Positions 37,769 through 50,347 of a DNA stretch of 64,000 nucleotides are shown here, one piece after another (the stretch's first letter is position 1; every line of letters begins with the position of its first letter). Below the pieces are notes generated by a model. It searched no databases and was not told the origin of the DNA. It was given only the letters and a program-made list of their open reading frames with translations. The stretch covers positions 58,375,136-58,439,135 of the forward strand of contig CP141136.1 in NCBI GenBank assembly GCA_035236585.1, given 5' to 3'. The translations under genes and the position numbers were made by a program. Source of the DNA: Warburgia ugandensis. Its lineage: Eukaryota > Streptophyta > Magnoliopsida > Canellales > Canellaceae.

Positions 37769-40300
37769 ATGAACAACACACCTACAGCACCACAGGTATG
37801 TGTTTCTTTTCTTTCTTTTCTTTTTTTATTATTTTTTTTCTCTCTTCATTCCTCACTCCTTTATAGTAATTGGTGTTTACTGTGAACTAAAATTTTCTTG
37901 TCAATTGTAATATAGGCACAAGTTGGGAGCAATGATGTATATGATAATTTGAATATGTTGTACTACAACGATGATGATGAGCTTGCTAATTTGGAGAATG
38001 TAGAGTTAGCTTCAAAATCCAATAGAGGTAAAAATCATAGGAAGCTGATGTCTCTAGTTTGGAATTTTTTTGAACACCTTCTAGTATTAGAGGATGGAAG
38101 GCAAAGGTGTAAATGTAAGAAGTGCTCTGCGATATATATTTGCAACAACAAATTTGGTATATGTAACTTAAAATGTCATATAAAGACTTGTCAGCGGAGC
38201 TCTTCTCATAATATAAGCCAGTTGCTTTTATTTCAAAGTCAGGGGAGTATGTCACTAAGTTCAAAAAAGTTTAATCTTGAAGTTTTTCGTGAGTTAGTAG
38301 CAGCTACAATTATTATGCATGATTTGCCTTTCCAATTTGTTGAGTATGATGGAATTAGAGCTATACTAAAGTATTTGGGTGCATATTTGCATTTGATTAG
38401 TAGAAATATAGTAAAAGCAGATGTTCTGAGAATGTATAAAAGAGAAAAATAAAAGATAAAAGAGATGTTAAAGTTGGCACCTAGTAGGATAAGTTTGACA
38501 TCTGATTTGTAAACTTCTTATATTACTGATGGTTATATAAGTCTCATAGCACATTTTCTAGATAGTGAGTGAGTCTTACACAAGAGGATATTAAATTTTT
38601 GTTTCCTACCACCTCCACATAATGAAATATCATTAGTAGAAAAAGTATACTCATTATTGGTAGAATGGGAGATTGAGAAAAAGATTTTTTCAATCACTTT
38701 AGACAATGCTTCTGCTAATGATTCTTCTATTGAGCTGTTAAGGCATCAATTAAACATCAGAAACACTCTTGTTTGTGGTGGAGAGTTCCTTCATCTTCAT
38801 TGTTGTTGTCATGTTTTGAATTTGATTATGCAAGATGGTTTGAAATAAATAGATGATGCTATTCAAAAAATTTGAGAGAGTATCAAGTATGTTAAAGCAT
38901 CACAAGGTAGAAAACAAAATTTTTTATAGTGTGCGAATCACATGTCAATTGAGACAAAAAAGGGCTTAAGGCAAGATTGTCCTACAAGATAGAATTCAAC
39001 CTATGTGATGCTTGAAAGTGCTCTTTATTACCAATGTGCATTTTGTCACTTAGAATTAAGTGACTCAAATTATAAGCATTGTCCTTTTATTGACTAATGG
39101 GAAAAGGCTGCAAAAATTTTGAAGTTTTTGACTATTTTTTATGATGCTACCTGCATGTTTTCTGGATCTCAGTATCATACAACAAATATTTACTTTCGTG
39201 CAGCATTTGTAATTCATTTGAGTTTAACACAATACATGAGAAGTGATGATGACTATATGAAGCGTATGTCCACTCAAATGTTTGCAAAGTTTTCAAAGTA
39301 CTAATCTGAATTCAGCACCATTTTGGCAATTGCATGTGTGTTGAATCCTTGATATATGCTCTCCTTTGTGGAATTCTAGTACAAGAAATTGTTTAGTAAT
39401 GGTTGCTTGGAGTTTGCTCAAGTTAGGGAAAAGTTATTCTCTCTCTTTAATGAGTATATGGTTAAGAGTTCCCCTAATCCTTCATCATCTTCCCCTATGG
39501 TTAGAGGTAGTGCTCTTGATGTTGATGATAGACAGAACTTGTCATATAGTCAAGAGGTTTTAGATGTCATGAAAGTAATTATATTTATAATTATATCTTT
39601 CATTATATGTTGCTTAGGATATTAAAATTTACTATGAATTGTCTTACATTAAGTTGAATAATATAATTGCATTTACATTAGGAATTTGATTCTTTTGAAA
39701 GTAAAGAATGTTCTTTGGCCATGCAAAAATCACAATTAAAGCTTTATTGGGATGGACAAAGTTGCAAGAGTCAAAGATGGACATTCTTGTATTCTGGAAA
39801 GGCAATCAATATAGGTTGGTTGATTATTAATCTCTTGTCTCATAAAAATAATATTTTTTATAATCTTATTTATATTTACATTTGATTAAAATGTTGATTT
39901 TAGGTATCCTGAACTTGCTACCATGGCTCGTGATGTCTTGAGCATTCTTATATCTACAGTTGCATCAAAGTCTGCTTTTAGTATTGGTGGTTAGGTTCTT
40001 GACCAATATAGAACTGCTTTAAAGCCAAATACAGTGCAAGCATTAATTTGTGTAAGAGATTGGCTATATGGATTGAAAGGTAATAATTTATGATTCTATA
40101 TTTATACCATATTTTATGTGATACATATATATTATATTTTTAAGAGCTTAGTAATAACTAATGCATGTTTATTCTATATGATTGTAGATTCTGCCATTAC
40201 AATTGCCATGGATGAGCTTACTGAGGACATTATAAGCATAAGTAACAGTGCAAGACCACCACAACCAAGTGAAGACTCTGGAACAATTTATTTTGATTAA
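37769..40300 (+). pseudogene. hAT transposase (BED finger, C-terminal dimerisation domain), broken
   Basis: The start is ATG 37769 (MNNTPTAPQ), spliced from 37795 to 37916 (GTATG..ATATAG) and continuing AQVGSNDVYDN. A BED-type finger follows (CKCKKC..CHIKTC, ~38110-38190), then FNLEVFRELV. The first stop is at 38450 (TAA). Beyond it the frame is readable in pieces: RISLTSDL*TS, KKIFSITLDNASANDSSIEL (~38700), FLHLHCCCHVLNLIMQDGL, KFLTIFYDATCMFSGSQY (~39130), MRSDDDYMKRMSTQMFAKF, and the hAT dimerisation block YPELATMARDVLSILIST then SAFSIGG*VLDQYRTAL (~39910-40030), with a final exon near 40190 (DELTEDIISISN). RICESLEEPER-like layout. At least four in-frame stops make it non-functional. Confidence 0.9.
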
Positions 40301-41020
40301 TTTCTACTTCTATAATTTTCACAACTTATATTAATTTGTTGTGTTAGATATATTGATGGAATCATGGAACTGGATTTCTCTAATGTTCTAGTTAGTCCCC
40401 AATCATTTATTACTATTACGGTTATTTGATTCATTTGAAATTTTGATTCTTGAATACTATCATCCTCCTTTAAGACCTTATTAGTGGTGTAAAGTTCTAT
40501 GTTGCTTTTGAATAAAATATTACAGGAACTTTATTGCCTTATTGGTACGGAATATGGATCAAAGTTCACTAATAGTTTAATACTAAAATGTGTCTTGTCA
40601 AAGGGGTCATTACGTGTCACTAATTATCGTCTTAGTGAGTTGGGTCGTGTTGACTCATTTAATAAATAGGTCATGTTAATGAATAGTGTTGTGTTGTGTG
40701 GCCCAAACACGAATCATTTACAAAATTGTGTCACGTGAATCGTGTCATGTCCTGTCATCCAAATACGACCTAGTAACGTAGTCATGTTACATTGGTCGTG
40801 TCGTGTCAATTTTTTAAGAACCGGATCATGTTTGAGTGAAAGGTTTTTGACACGACTATTAATCGTGTTATGTTCGTGTCGACCCATTTACTCTAATAAG
40901 TCAATCCCAACATGACCCGCCAACCCAAATTGCCACCCCTACGGCAGTGCTTGGTCATTGAAACATTTAGTGGGGGATAGTGAATCTTTGAGTTCATCTC
41001 TCAAAAGTTGGCAACCCTTA

Positions 41021-41262
41021 GGCATAAGGTCTTGGCCATGTGGAAAGGTTTGTCGCTGAAATTAATTTACCAAGTGATTTTTCTCAAATCTCCTCCTACT
41101 TGTGTATAATAGTCTTTAAAAACATAAAGACCTATAGTGAAGGCACAAGGTCTTTCCCATGTGGAAAAGTTTGTCGCTGAAATTAATTTACCAAGTGATC
41201 TTTCTCAAATCTCCTCCTACATGTGTATAATAGTCTTTGAAAACATAAAGACCTACAGTGAT
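41021..41262. repeat. 121-bp tandem duplication
   Basis: Copies at 41021-41141 and 41142-41262 share GTTTGTCGCTGAAATTAATT, TACCAAGTGAT and AACATAAAGACCTA. A few differences. Confidence 0.88.
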
Positions 41263-41365
41263 GGCTCTTCCCTTTCATTCTAGAGAAGTAGATCTTAGAG
41301 ACTAGATAGAGATTGATGATGAAGTAGGCAGACCACCACATTTTACCTTATAAACTATAACCCAA

Positions 41366-41582
41366 GTGCTTGTTTGGTTGGTAGAAAGTGGATGGATATT
41401 GATTTTTAGGAGAAAAGAAAATTTTCTTATGGCCTCAAATTATGCCACAGACCCAAAAATTGTATGCCATGAAATTTTTTTGGTTCTTTAGCAAATTAAA
41501 TTCCAAGCCATAAAACATCTTAAATGAGAATTCCTTTTTATGTGGAAATCAATTTCCATCCACTTCCCAACCAAACTGGCTC
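41366..41582. mobile_element. MITE with ~40-bp inverted ends (Tourist/Harbinger-like)
   Basis: The left end GTGCTTGTTTGGTTGG..AGTGGATGGATATTGATTT pairs with the complement of the right end GAGCCAGTTTGGTTGG..AGTGGATGGAAATTGATTT. Size 217 bases and no coding capacity. Flanking CAA / TAA is compatible with the TWA target of PIF/Harbinger elements, but the duplication is imperfect. Confidence 0.65.
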
Positions 41583-42081
41583 TAAGTTACATACTATGTT
41601 TCTTTTACAAAAAGACTTAAAAAGGAGTATAACCCACGTGACGTATACAGTGAATGGGTGTGTGATGGATACGAAAATCAATATGGACTACTAAGTAGAA
41701 AGAGTCTGAAACTTAGGAAAATAGATAACAATATGCAAAATTATAGACCATGAGAAGGGTTTTGCTTTTAGATTTGAAATAGGTAAGAATTATGTTATAC
41801 TAGAGCCAATGGAATTTGGATTGTCTATAATATCTCAAAATTTTGTATCATTCTTTATACTTAACAAAATTCAAAGTTTATCTAAAATTTAGAAATTTGA
41901 ATATTTTGGAAACTAAATAATATGATGATAAGACCTTTATAGATGGATAAAGCTTGAAGAGAGGCATTTAACTTTTTCCATATTGAAGTTTGCCTACTCA
42001 TGTGGAAATGTTTTATTCGTGGTTGTCCTATAAGAAAAATTGTGTTATTCCTTCCTAGCCTAGAGTGCAACCTGCCTGATA

Positions 42082-44815
42082 TTCATCATCATCATCGAGA
42101 CCTCATCCCAATTAGGGGTTGGCCACATGAATCTTATTCCTCCATTCCTCTCTATTAAGTACCATGGCTTCATTTAGTCCCAAAGTTTTTAAATATTTCT
42201 TCACCACTTCTATCCATGTTCTTTTGGGCCTTCCCCTTGTGCTTGTAGAACCTTCTACTTGTATTGCCTCACTCCTAACCGGTGTCATTGTTGGTCTCCT
42301 TTGAACATGTCCAAACCATCTAAGTCTAATCTCCATCTCTTGTTACCTATTGGTGCTACCCCTAAATTTTCTCTAATATTTTCATTTCTAATTCTATCTT
42401 TTCTTGTCTTACCACTCATCCATCTCAACATCCTCATTTCTGCAACACTCATTATATGAGCATGATGTTCCTTAACTGCCCAACACTCAAATCCATAAAG
42501 CATGGCCAGCCTTATGGCCATCTTATAGAAATTTTCTTTTAGTTTGAGTGGCACCCGCCGATTACATAAAACTCCAGATGCACATCTCCATTTGTTCCAA
42601 CCTGCTTAGATTCTCTAGGTAACCTCCCTCTCAATATCTCCACTCTCATGAATCATTGATGCTAGGTACCAAAAGTGGTCTTTTACAGGGACTTCTTGGT
42701 TATCAATCTTGACTGATGTTCTACTCCTACTCCTCTCCTTGCTAAAATTGCATTCCATATATTCTGTCTTAGGTCGGCTAATTTTAAATGCTTTAGATTC
42801 TAAATGCTTCTCTCCATAACTCCAACTTTATGTTTACCCTGTCTCTTAGCTCATCAAGTAAGACTATATCATCTGCAAATAGCATGCACCGGGGAATCTC
42901 CTCGTGCAGATGTTTTGTTAACTCATCCATAACCAACATGAAAAGGTATGGGCTCAATGCTGATCCTTGGTGCAATCCTATAGTGATAGGAAAATCACCA
43001 GTCTTGCCATTAGTGGTCATAACATTTGTTACTGCTCCCTCATACATATCTTTAATTATGTCTATATACCCCTGTGAAACCCCTTTATCGCCTAACACCC
43101 TCCATATTAACTCTCTAGGGACTCTATCATAAGCTTTCTCTAAGTAATGTGGAGGTCTTTCCTCCTCTCCCTATTTTTTTGTCTACTAATTGTCTTAATA
43201 AGAAAATAGCTTCTGTGGTAGGCCTCCCAGGCATGAAACCAAACTGATTCTCTGATACACTTATTTCATGTCGTAGCCTCTTCTCAATCACTCTATCAAA
43301 AAGTTTTATAGTGTGGCTCATAAGTTTCATCCCTCAATAATTAGTGCAACTATGTGTATCTCCTTTATTCTTATAAATTGGTATAATAGAGCTTTTCCTC
43401 CACTCATCAAGCATTTTCTTTGATTTTATAATCTTGTTAAATAGCTTGGTCAACCAAAATATCTCAATATCATTCATGTGCTTCCAAACCTCTATTTGTA
43501 TACCATCAGGTCCCATGGTCTTTCCTAATTTCATCTTTTTCAAGGCTTCTTTCACTTCAGGTATTCTAATCCTACGTTCATATCTATAATATCCAATGTT
43601 ATTTAGATTTATAGTATTTTCAATCCCTATATTCTTTGAGCCATTATCATTTAACAATTTTTGAAAGTATGTTTCCCACCTTTGTTTGATCTCATCATCT
43701 TTGACTGATACTATTTAATTGCTTCTAATGCACCTAACATGATCTAAGTCCTTACCCTTCTGTTCTCTTACTTTTCCAAGTTTAAACACATCTTTGTCAC
43801 CTTTTCTTGTTCCTAGTTTATTATAGAGCTCATCATATGCTTTAAGTTTAGTCTCACTTACTATTCTCTTAGCAACCTTTTTAGTATTCTTATATTATTC
43901 ATAGTTTTCATTATTTCTAGTCTTCTACCATGCTTTAAAATATATCCATTTTTCTTTAATAACTTTTTGCATTATTTCACTCTACCACCATGTTTCCTTT
44001 ACTAATTGCCTTTTACATTTAGATACTCCTAAGACATCTTTTGCCACTTTCTTAATGGACTCAGCAATGTTAATCCACATGGTATTTACTTCTACTTCAT
44101 AGTTCCAATTTCCTTCTACCATCAACTTATTTGTGAATGAGGTTATTTTCTTTCCTTTTAAGTTCCACCACTTAATTTTTGGATACCTATTAAGTTTATT
44201 TCCTTTCTTCCATCTTTTGATATGGATATCCATAACCATTAACCTATGTTGTGAGGTTAAACTCTCAATAGGTATCACCGTACAATCCTTACACATAGAT
44301 CGTTTATTATTCCTAAGTAGAAAAAAGTCTATTTGGCTTTTATAAAGTACCCTTTTAAATTTATCCTTTAATTCCTTATCCACTATTATTCCTACACCAT
44401 TTCTATTATTATCCTTTTCTACGTACCATAATTTATACCCATCTATTTCTCTAGCTTTAGCCCATTTCTACTTAATTTCTTGAACACATGCGATGTTGAC
44501 TCCTATGTTTCATCACATCTACTAACTCCAAACTCTTACCTGTCAATGTCCATATATTCCATATGGCTATACGAATCTTATGCTCTGGAGATATCCTGTT
44601 TACTATCGCCTTTCTCGACCTCCATGGCATGAACCCATGTCCACTTTTCACTGTACCTTTCGAGGAGACGCTCTAGCAGCCCTTGCCCATTTTTCACTAC
44701 ACCCGGGATCTGATGTAGCTCGTCGCTTCTGGGAGAACACCCTAGTAACCCTTTCCTATTTTTCACCTCACTCAAGATCCAATACCGCCCGTCGCTTATG
44801 AGGAATGCCCTAGCT
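42082..44815 (-). mobile_element. RTE LINE, second copy, nearly full length but broken
   Basis: Complete at the 3' side: minus-strand [36 protein letters not shown] and an end in (GATGAT)n at 42083-42097. The RT has [32 protein letters not shown] and [10 protein letters not shown]. The endonuclease start is recognisable at 44510-44590 (IRIAIWNIWTLTGKSLELVD), but its middle part is deleted near 44350. The 5' leader continues to ~44815 beyond the point where the 18182-21022 copy stops. Frameshifts and stops are present. It shows what the chimeric copy is missing: about 170 bases of 3' coding sequence and tail. Confidence 0.9.
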
Positions 44816-44850
44816 GGAGGGAATGTCTATTTTTGATTCATTTCATGTTA

Positions 44851-45136
44851 GGTTTGCCATAGTTTTAAGAAGTTGAAGATGATTTTCATTTCTTCCTTAC
44901 AAACTAATATACAAATGCATATTCATTTGCAAGTAGAAAAGAAATAACAAAATCATTTTCAGCTTCACCATTGTCGGCTGGCACCTGACGCAAGGGTTGC
45001 CATATTTTAAGAAGCTGGAGATGATTTTCATTTCTTCCTCACAAACAAATATACAAATGCATATTCATTTGTAAGAAAGAAATAACAAAATCATCTTCAA
45101 CTTCTCCCTTGCCAACTGACACCTGATGCAAGACCA
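44851..45136. repeat. 143-bp tandem duplication beside the RTE 5' end
   Basis: Copies start at ~44851 and ~44994, with TTTTAAGAAG, GATGATTTTCATTTCTTCC, ATACAAATGCATATTCATTT and a shared GGCACCTGACGCAAG / GACACCTGATGCAAG end. Confidence 0.88.
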
Positions 45137-46044
45137 CCCTCCTTTTTCATCCGGGCTTAGGACCGGCATTGGCAAAGTTTACAACATGCCTGGTACTAAG
45201 ATAGCTAAAATCCAATGGCGAAGATTGAAGTAATGAGAAAAATAAGCATTTGCATTGATAATGATGTCCATTTCTAAATTAGTATTTAGGAAGGTTAGAA
45301 TGGTAGCTCCACAACTAAGAAAGAATCCAAATATTTTGAATCATACAAGGAACATTTTTTGCTAGATGAAAATATTTAAAAAAATAAAAAATGGGTGAAA
45401 TTAGGAAACTTATCTGGTTGTAGGAAAGATGTTAGGATATGGATATTTACAATTTGGGAAATATAAAAGGAAAATATAAGAAAAGAAAAAGGAAAAACAA
45501 AAACCAGCTAATTTAGGGGAATGAGAGGAACCACCAACGAGAATAAGTGACCCCTCTTTCCCCTTCGATCTTTCTCCCTCTCATTTTTCAATATCCAAGA
45601 GTTTCAATTCATGATAGAAAAGGGAAAATAGATCTGTTTCATTCCAAAGAAGTAGCCATTATCAAAGACTCAAAGCAAAATAAAGGGTGGGTTATTGAAA
45701 ATTTTAACAGATGATGAGAAAAAGACGCCCTGCTTAAAATCATTGAAAACAATTGTAAAAATATTTGCTTCAACCATCATTCAATTCTTGGTTGTGAGAA
45801 ACATCAAAGCACTCTGTTAATTTTGAGTTTGCGCAATGATTGGGTCAAAAAAATGATGCTGACAGTAACTGTAACAATCTAGAGCCAAAAATCTCTTTAA
45901 ATCATCTCCTCTAGCAATAATTGGTTGTCAAAAAATGTTAGCAAGATAGGTTCTTCGTGATTTCTCTTTGTTTTCTCTTGATAACTATTGATCTCTTGTG
46001 TATGAACAAATCTAGGTTTTTCAAAAACATATCTTCATTTTCTT
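45137..46044. other. Spacer, nothing recognised
   Basis: AT-rich and multiply stopped in all frames. No repeat of a recognised class seen by eye. Confidence 0.4.
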
Positions 46045-46184
46045 CTCATATGACCTTGAGGTCAAGGGTTCAAGGTATGAAAACAACCTCTTACAAAATG
46101 CAAGGTAAGACTATGTACTATTGACCCTTGTGGTCCTCCCCTTCCCTGAACCCTGCATAAATGGACGCTTTGTGTACTAAGGCA
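46045..46184 (+). mobile_element. Au-family SINE, 5'-truncated
   Basis: Starts within the tRNA-related part (CATATGACCTTGAGGTCAAG, GGTTCAAGG) and continues through CCTCTTACAAAATGCAAGG and GTGGTCCTCCCCTTCCC to GGACGCTTTGTGTACTAAGG. The A-box head is missing. Confidence 0.85.
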
Positions 46185-46692
46185 TTTTCTTCCCAATCTA
46201 AGGTAAACAAAAGCTATATTTGAAACTCTGATCACTCTATTAAAGCTATGATTTGTCGGTCCCCTGATTCCAAAGTAGATCGACAAAACTCTACTATATT
46301 TTCTTTTAGGGTATTTTGCAAAAATGCCATTACATTTTGGCATATTTGCAACAAAAAAAAAAAAAAATCTAACATTTTTCAAAATTTACAAATTTTCCAT
46401 TAAGTTTTCATTAGCTTTGAAAAATTATCACTCTCTTAATTTTCCTTACTCTTTCCTTATTAACTTTTATGAAAATTTGATATTATCCTTCTCTAACAAA
46501 CCTGCTACTTTAGAGATGCAAACATGATTAAGTTATAAACTTTGGCCACTAAGTTCAATGACTTCTCAATGAATTTTTTTTAGTGAAACTTGACATCTAA
46601 CACAATTCAATAACAAGGAATCTAATATTATAGTTAGATTTCAATAAAAACTAATCAATAGTAAGATATTCAATCACAAACATACTCCCTAA

Positions 46693-47062
46693 CATGCACA
46701 ATAGTACCTGTTAGGCTAATTCAATGAAAGTCAACAACTTAAACTTTGATTTCTCATTGAAAACTGATAATAATAAAAACTGTTTCTAACACAAATTCGA
46801 ACATAATAAATTATTTGGATCAATAAAAGACACAATAAATTAAAGAAAATTTAAGTTTAAAATAGAAGCAAAATATTGTTATTGTTCAATCGAACAATGA
46901 TGAGTAGAAGATTTTAAGCTCCTTGTTCGATGCTTTTTTGAATGAAAATTGAAATCTATGACTTAGGACTTATCAATGTCTTCTATCTAGAACGATCAAT
47001 TTTAGAAAATTTTGTTTATTAGTAAATCAAGAAATCTAGCACAAAGTCCTCTTGGTCACCAT
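46693..47062. repeat. Dispersed unclassified repeat, copy 2
   Basis: Partner of 10518-10875. Its right part overlaps the left arm of the inverted repeat at 46993-47145, which copy 1 lacks. Confidence 0.6.
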
Positions 47063-47145
47063 TGTCTATTGAGAGAACTGTGAACAAGAAGACTTTGCAT
47101 GTGATTTCTTGCTTCGTTAGTCAACAAAAATCTCTAAAATTGATC
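46993..47145. repeat. Inverted repeat (~60-bp arms, ~30-40-base loop)
   Basis: The left arm (46993-47053) begins GATCAATTTTAGAAAATTTTG and includes AATCAAGAAAT and CAAAGTCCTCTTG. The right arm (47083-47145), read as its complement, begins GATCAATTTTAGAGATTTTTG and includes AAGCAAGAAAT and CAAAGTCTTCTTG. A transcript would fold into a long hairpin with mismatches. Confidence 0.8.
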
Positions 47146-49208
47146 ATTATAGATAAAAAGACACCGGTAGAGATTCACATAAAGATACACAATAAAAAAT
47201 GAGTAGTGACATGGGGATTAGATAAGAGTTGTCAATATGAGAAAGAGAGATCAAGAAAATGAAAAAGAATGCATCAACAAGCATAGTATGGGAAACAAGG
47301 GATGAGACATAGAATGAGACTAGTATAGTGGATTACCAACTTTGAAAAGAGATGAGGTACATGAAATAGAGAATAATAGTTCAAATGATTTGCAAAGGTC
47401 ATTGAAAGGATAGTAAACTATAAATCTCTATGTAGCTCAAAGTACCATGCTAATATCATGATGGTAAAATCCCAAATGCTTTGGCAAATCAAGCCAAACC
47501 ATCCCTAGTAAGGGGATCAATGGAGACAATCTATGTGTAAATCCCATATCAAAGATAGATCCATACTCAATTACATGTCAAGGTAGTGTTATGCCATCCC
47601 TCAAAAGAATGAGAAGAACTCCTACACATGCACACTTGAATGAATTAGCTAGACTAAATCATGACAATTGCAATAAACATTCTTATCGATCTAAGAATAT
47701 ATAATCTCCTAAATTCTTGGAAAGAAAGAAATTAATTGGGATTATAATCACAAAAAAAGTAAGAAATGAGATATTGTGATGCTAGCATGGAAGAAACAAA
47801 TAAAAAGAATCAAGATATCAATTCTCAAAATTCAATGAAGGAATTTGTTTTTTGTATAGCATGCAACATAAGTCAAATTCTAACCCAACCTCAAGATACC
47901 AATGAAGGAATTTTGTTTTTCATGTAGCATGCAAGGGTAAACACACACTCACATAGGAGAATCTAAAAATTCTAACAATCCAAGATAAACAACAAATGGA
48001 ATCCATCCACAACTTTCTCCAATGGAACTAGGAGCCTCATGGCTAAAAGCGCCACAATGAAAAATAAAAAAAGAAGAAGATAGTATAGGATGTATCAAAA
48101 CAATTTTAGAAGTAAAAGCAAGTGATCAGATTGATTACATTTTCATTGCCCTAAACTTCCTACCAAACCAATCATTAAGACTTTAGAAAGAAATGCTTCA
48201 ATAGACTCAACTAAAATAACTTACCCACACCAGATCACTTCATCTTCCTAGCCCAATTACCTTTCATTCATTAGTTTGCAAACATAAATCCAAATTCATT
48301 GTTTCCTTAACTTGGGGATATGAATAATATGCAACCAATAAATATTTGTAAAAACACCCAAATAAGAGACCAAAAAATAAACTTCCCTAAATGCCACATA
48401 TGATGGTGAATCCAAACCTAATTGACCTACTTGGTGAGTGTTCATCTAATACTAGTTTGTATAACCTAATTAATGCAAGAAATGCAAAACAACCTAATTC
48501 AAGTTGCCCATGAGCACCATCATCAGGATGTCGTTCACAAAATCAGAAGGATCCAAGATGGTAATCCATGTAAGGACCAAAATATTTCTCAATGATTTGC
48601 TTAAGTTGGTACTCTAGTTTAGGTACCTTCAGATGCTGCAAGCCTCATGTTATGCTTATTTTAGAAACTAGGTTGCAACTTGGGTCTACGTGATAAATTA
48701 ATAAACTCACCAAACCAATAAGATAATTTTTTTTTAGTACTTCCTTAAGGCTCCATTTATTGTATAAACTAATATTTTTAAGTTTTATGATCCTTTAAGA
48801 GAGAAATAGAGAGATTGGTTAATCAAAGGAAAAATAAGGATATATAAAGGCAATGCACATTCTACCGGAGAGAATTACAAAGAAGAGATATTGTTTATAT
48901 GTTGGAGAAAAAAATAGAAATGATAGATATATTTGTTCACTATTTGAGAGAAGATTGGAAAAGTAATAGAAAAATAAGAAGAGTTAAAGGCAAGAGATGA
49001 CTTAGACAACAAAGTTAGAAATTTTGCACATTGTTAAAAAGAAAAATACATTTTTATAGAAAGTAGAAAAGATATAAAACAAGCTAAATTAATAGAAATG
49101 ATAAACATCCTATATATAGTGAAGGTTATCTAATAAACTAAAACCCCTCTAAATCAATAGAAAACCTTTGGTCCAAAGGCTATTAAATTGAAGGGAATTT
49201 TATTGTGT
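47146..49208. other. Spacer, nothing firmly recognised
   Basis: No intact frame. It may include a decayed 5' portion of the L1 LINE that follows, but no endonuclease motif could be read. Confidence 0.35.
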
Positions 49209-49227
49209 ACACACACACACGCGCGAG

Positions 49228-49260
<33 letters not shown>
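49209..49260 (+). repeat. (CA)n/(CG)n microsatellite
   Basis: ACACACACGCGCGAGCGCGC followed by (CA) repeats. The alternating purine-pyrimidine run is Z-DNA-prone. Confidence 0.95.
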
Positions 49261-50165
49261 TATAATTGTAATTTATCACCTCTATAGATTTACTTCTAAT
49301 ACCCATGGTAATGGGAACCAAATTGACCAATTTCATACTAAAGAAACTCTTCCAATTCAAAACCACATGACTTGAACATAAGGAGTTTGCTAATTTGCTT
49401 AATAAAGCTGTGAGCATAGTTATTGTTGCTCACCATCATTCCAAATGATAGAATAACTTAAAATTCTAAGGAAAAAACACTCATCTTAGAACAAGTCAAC
49501 ATCTGAAAATGTTAATCGTAAAGTGGAAGAGCTTATACAAAGACTAAAAAGATTCAAACCAATTATCACCATTTGAATCAATACGAACAAAGTCTCATGG
49601 CTGAGTTGCATTTTCTACTTCATCTCCAAGAGATCCATTGCAAAAAAGTAGTGTTATGTGGCTTGGAGATGAAAATCAATAACAATTACTTCAACTCAAT
49701 TACAACTAATCAAAGGAGGTATTGAGATCATATCATAAAAAATGAACAATGAAATATGGTAAGTGAATATAGATAAATGGAGGCATTTAGGAAATTTTTT
49801 TTATTGAACTCTTGAAAGCTAGGTATCAAAAATCAAGGTGGCTATTGGAATTATTCCTCTCTCCAAAAGCGGATTCTTGGTTCAAATTTGATGATATAAT
49901 TCTTGAATAACCAATTATGGAGAACGTATCTAAACAACTCACCATGGAAGAGCAATAAAAAATGATAAAATTTGTTACAAAAGAAGTGGTGAAGCAAGCG
50001 TTCTTCTCAATAGAGAGAAACAAAGCACCCAACAGTGATGATTGTAATGCTTTGCCTTTCTAAATAGCTTGGGAAAGAGTTAGTATTTACTTTATGTCAT
50101 GGTTGAACAAACTTTCAAAAATGGTTTTTTTCTTCTTTTTTTTCAAAGAAACTTAACATAACTAA

Positions 50166-50347
50166 AGGGGAGTCTTGGTGCTATAGTAGAGTTGACGTCA
50201 TGTGACCTACAAGTCATGGGTTTGAAGCGTGAAAATAACCTCTTACAAAAATGTGACGTAAGTATGTACACTATAGACCCTTTGTAGTCCGTCCCTTCCC
50301 CAGACCACACACATATAGGAGCTTTGTGCACTAGACTACCCTTTTTT
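50166..50347 (+). mobile_element. Au-family SINE inserted into the L1, with target-site duplication
   Basis: Flanks AACTTAACATAACTAA (50150-50165) and AACTTAATATAACTAA (50348-50363) match at 15 of 16 bases. The body is full length: GGGGAGTCTTGGTGCTATAG, GGGTTTGAAGC, GTCCGTCCCTTCCCCAGACC, TTTGTGCACTAG and a CCCTTTTTT tail. Because it splits the L1, it is the younger insertion. Confidence 0.93.

Larger units (their letters stand above)
28431..40941 (+). mobile_element. 12.5 kb hAT-bordered composite transposon
   Basis: The left end TAGGCCTGACAAAAT and the complement of the right end TAGGGGTGGCAATTT are hAT-like inverted termini (about 11 of 18 positions agree). They are flanked by CGACAGTG (28423-28430) and CGGCAGTG (40942-40949), an 8-bp duplication with one mismatch, as expected for hAT. 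Both subterminal zones (28440-28700, 40570-40930) are rich in GACACGA / TCGTGTT and TGACCC-type words in both directions. Inside, left to right: palindrome array A, a Ptta/Ulp1-like pseudogene on minus, array B, a 42-bp repeat zone, array C, and a broken hAT transposase on plus. Autonomous plant hATs are usually 3-5 kb, so about 9 kb (28700-37700) is either a nested element or cargo. I cannot define ends for a nested element. Confidence 0.75.
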
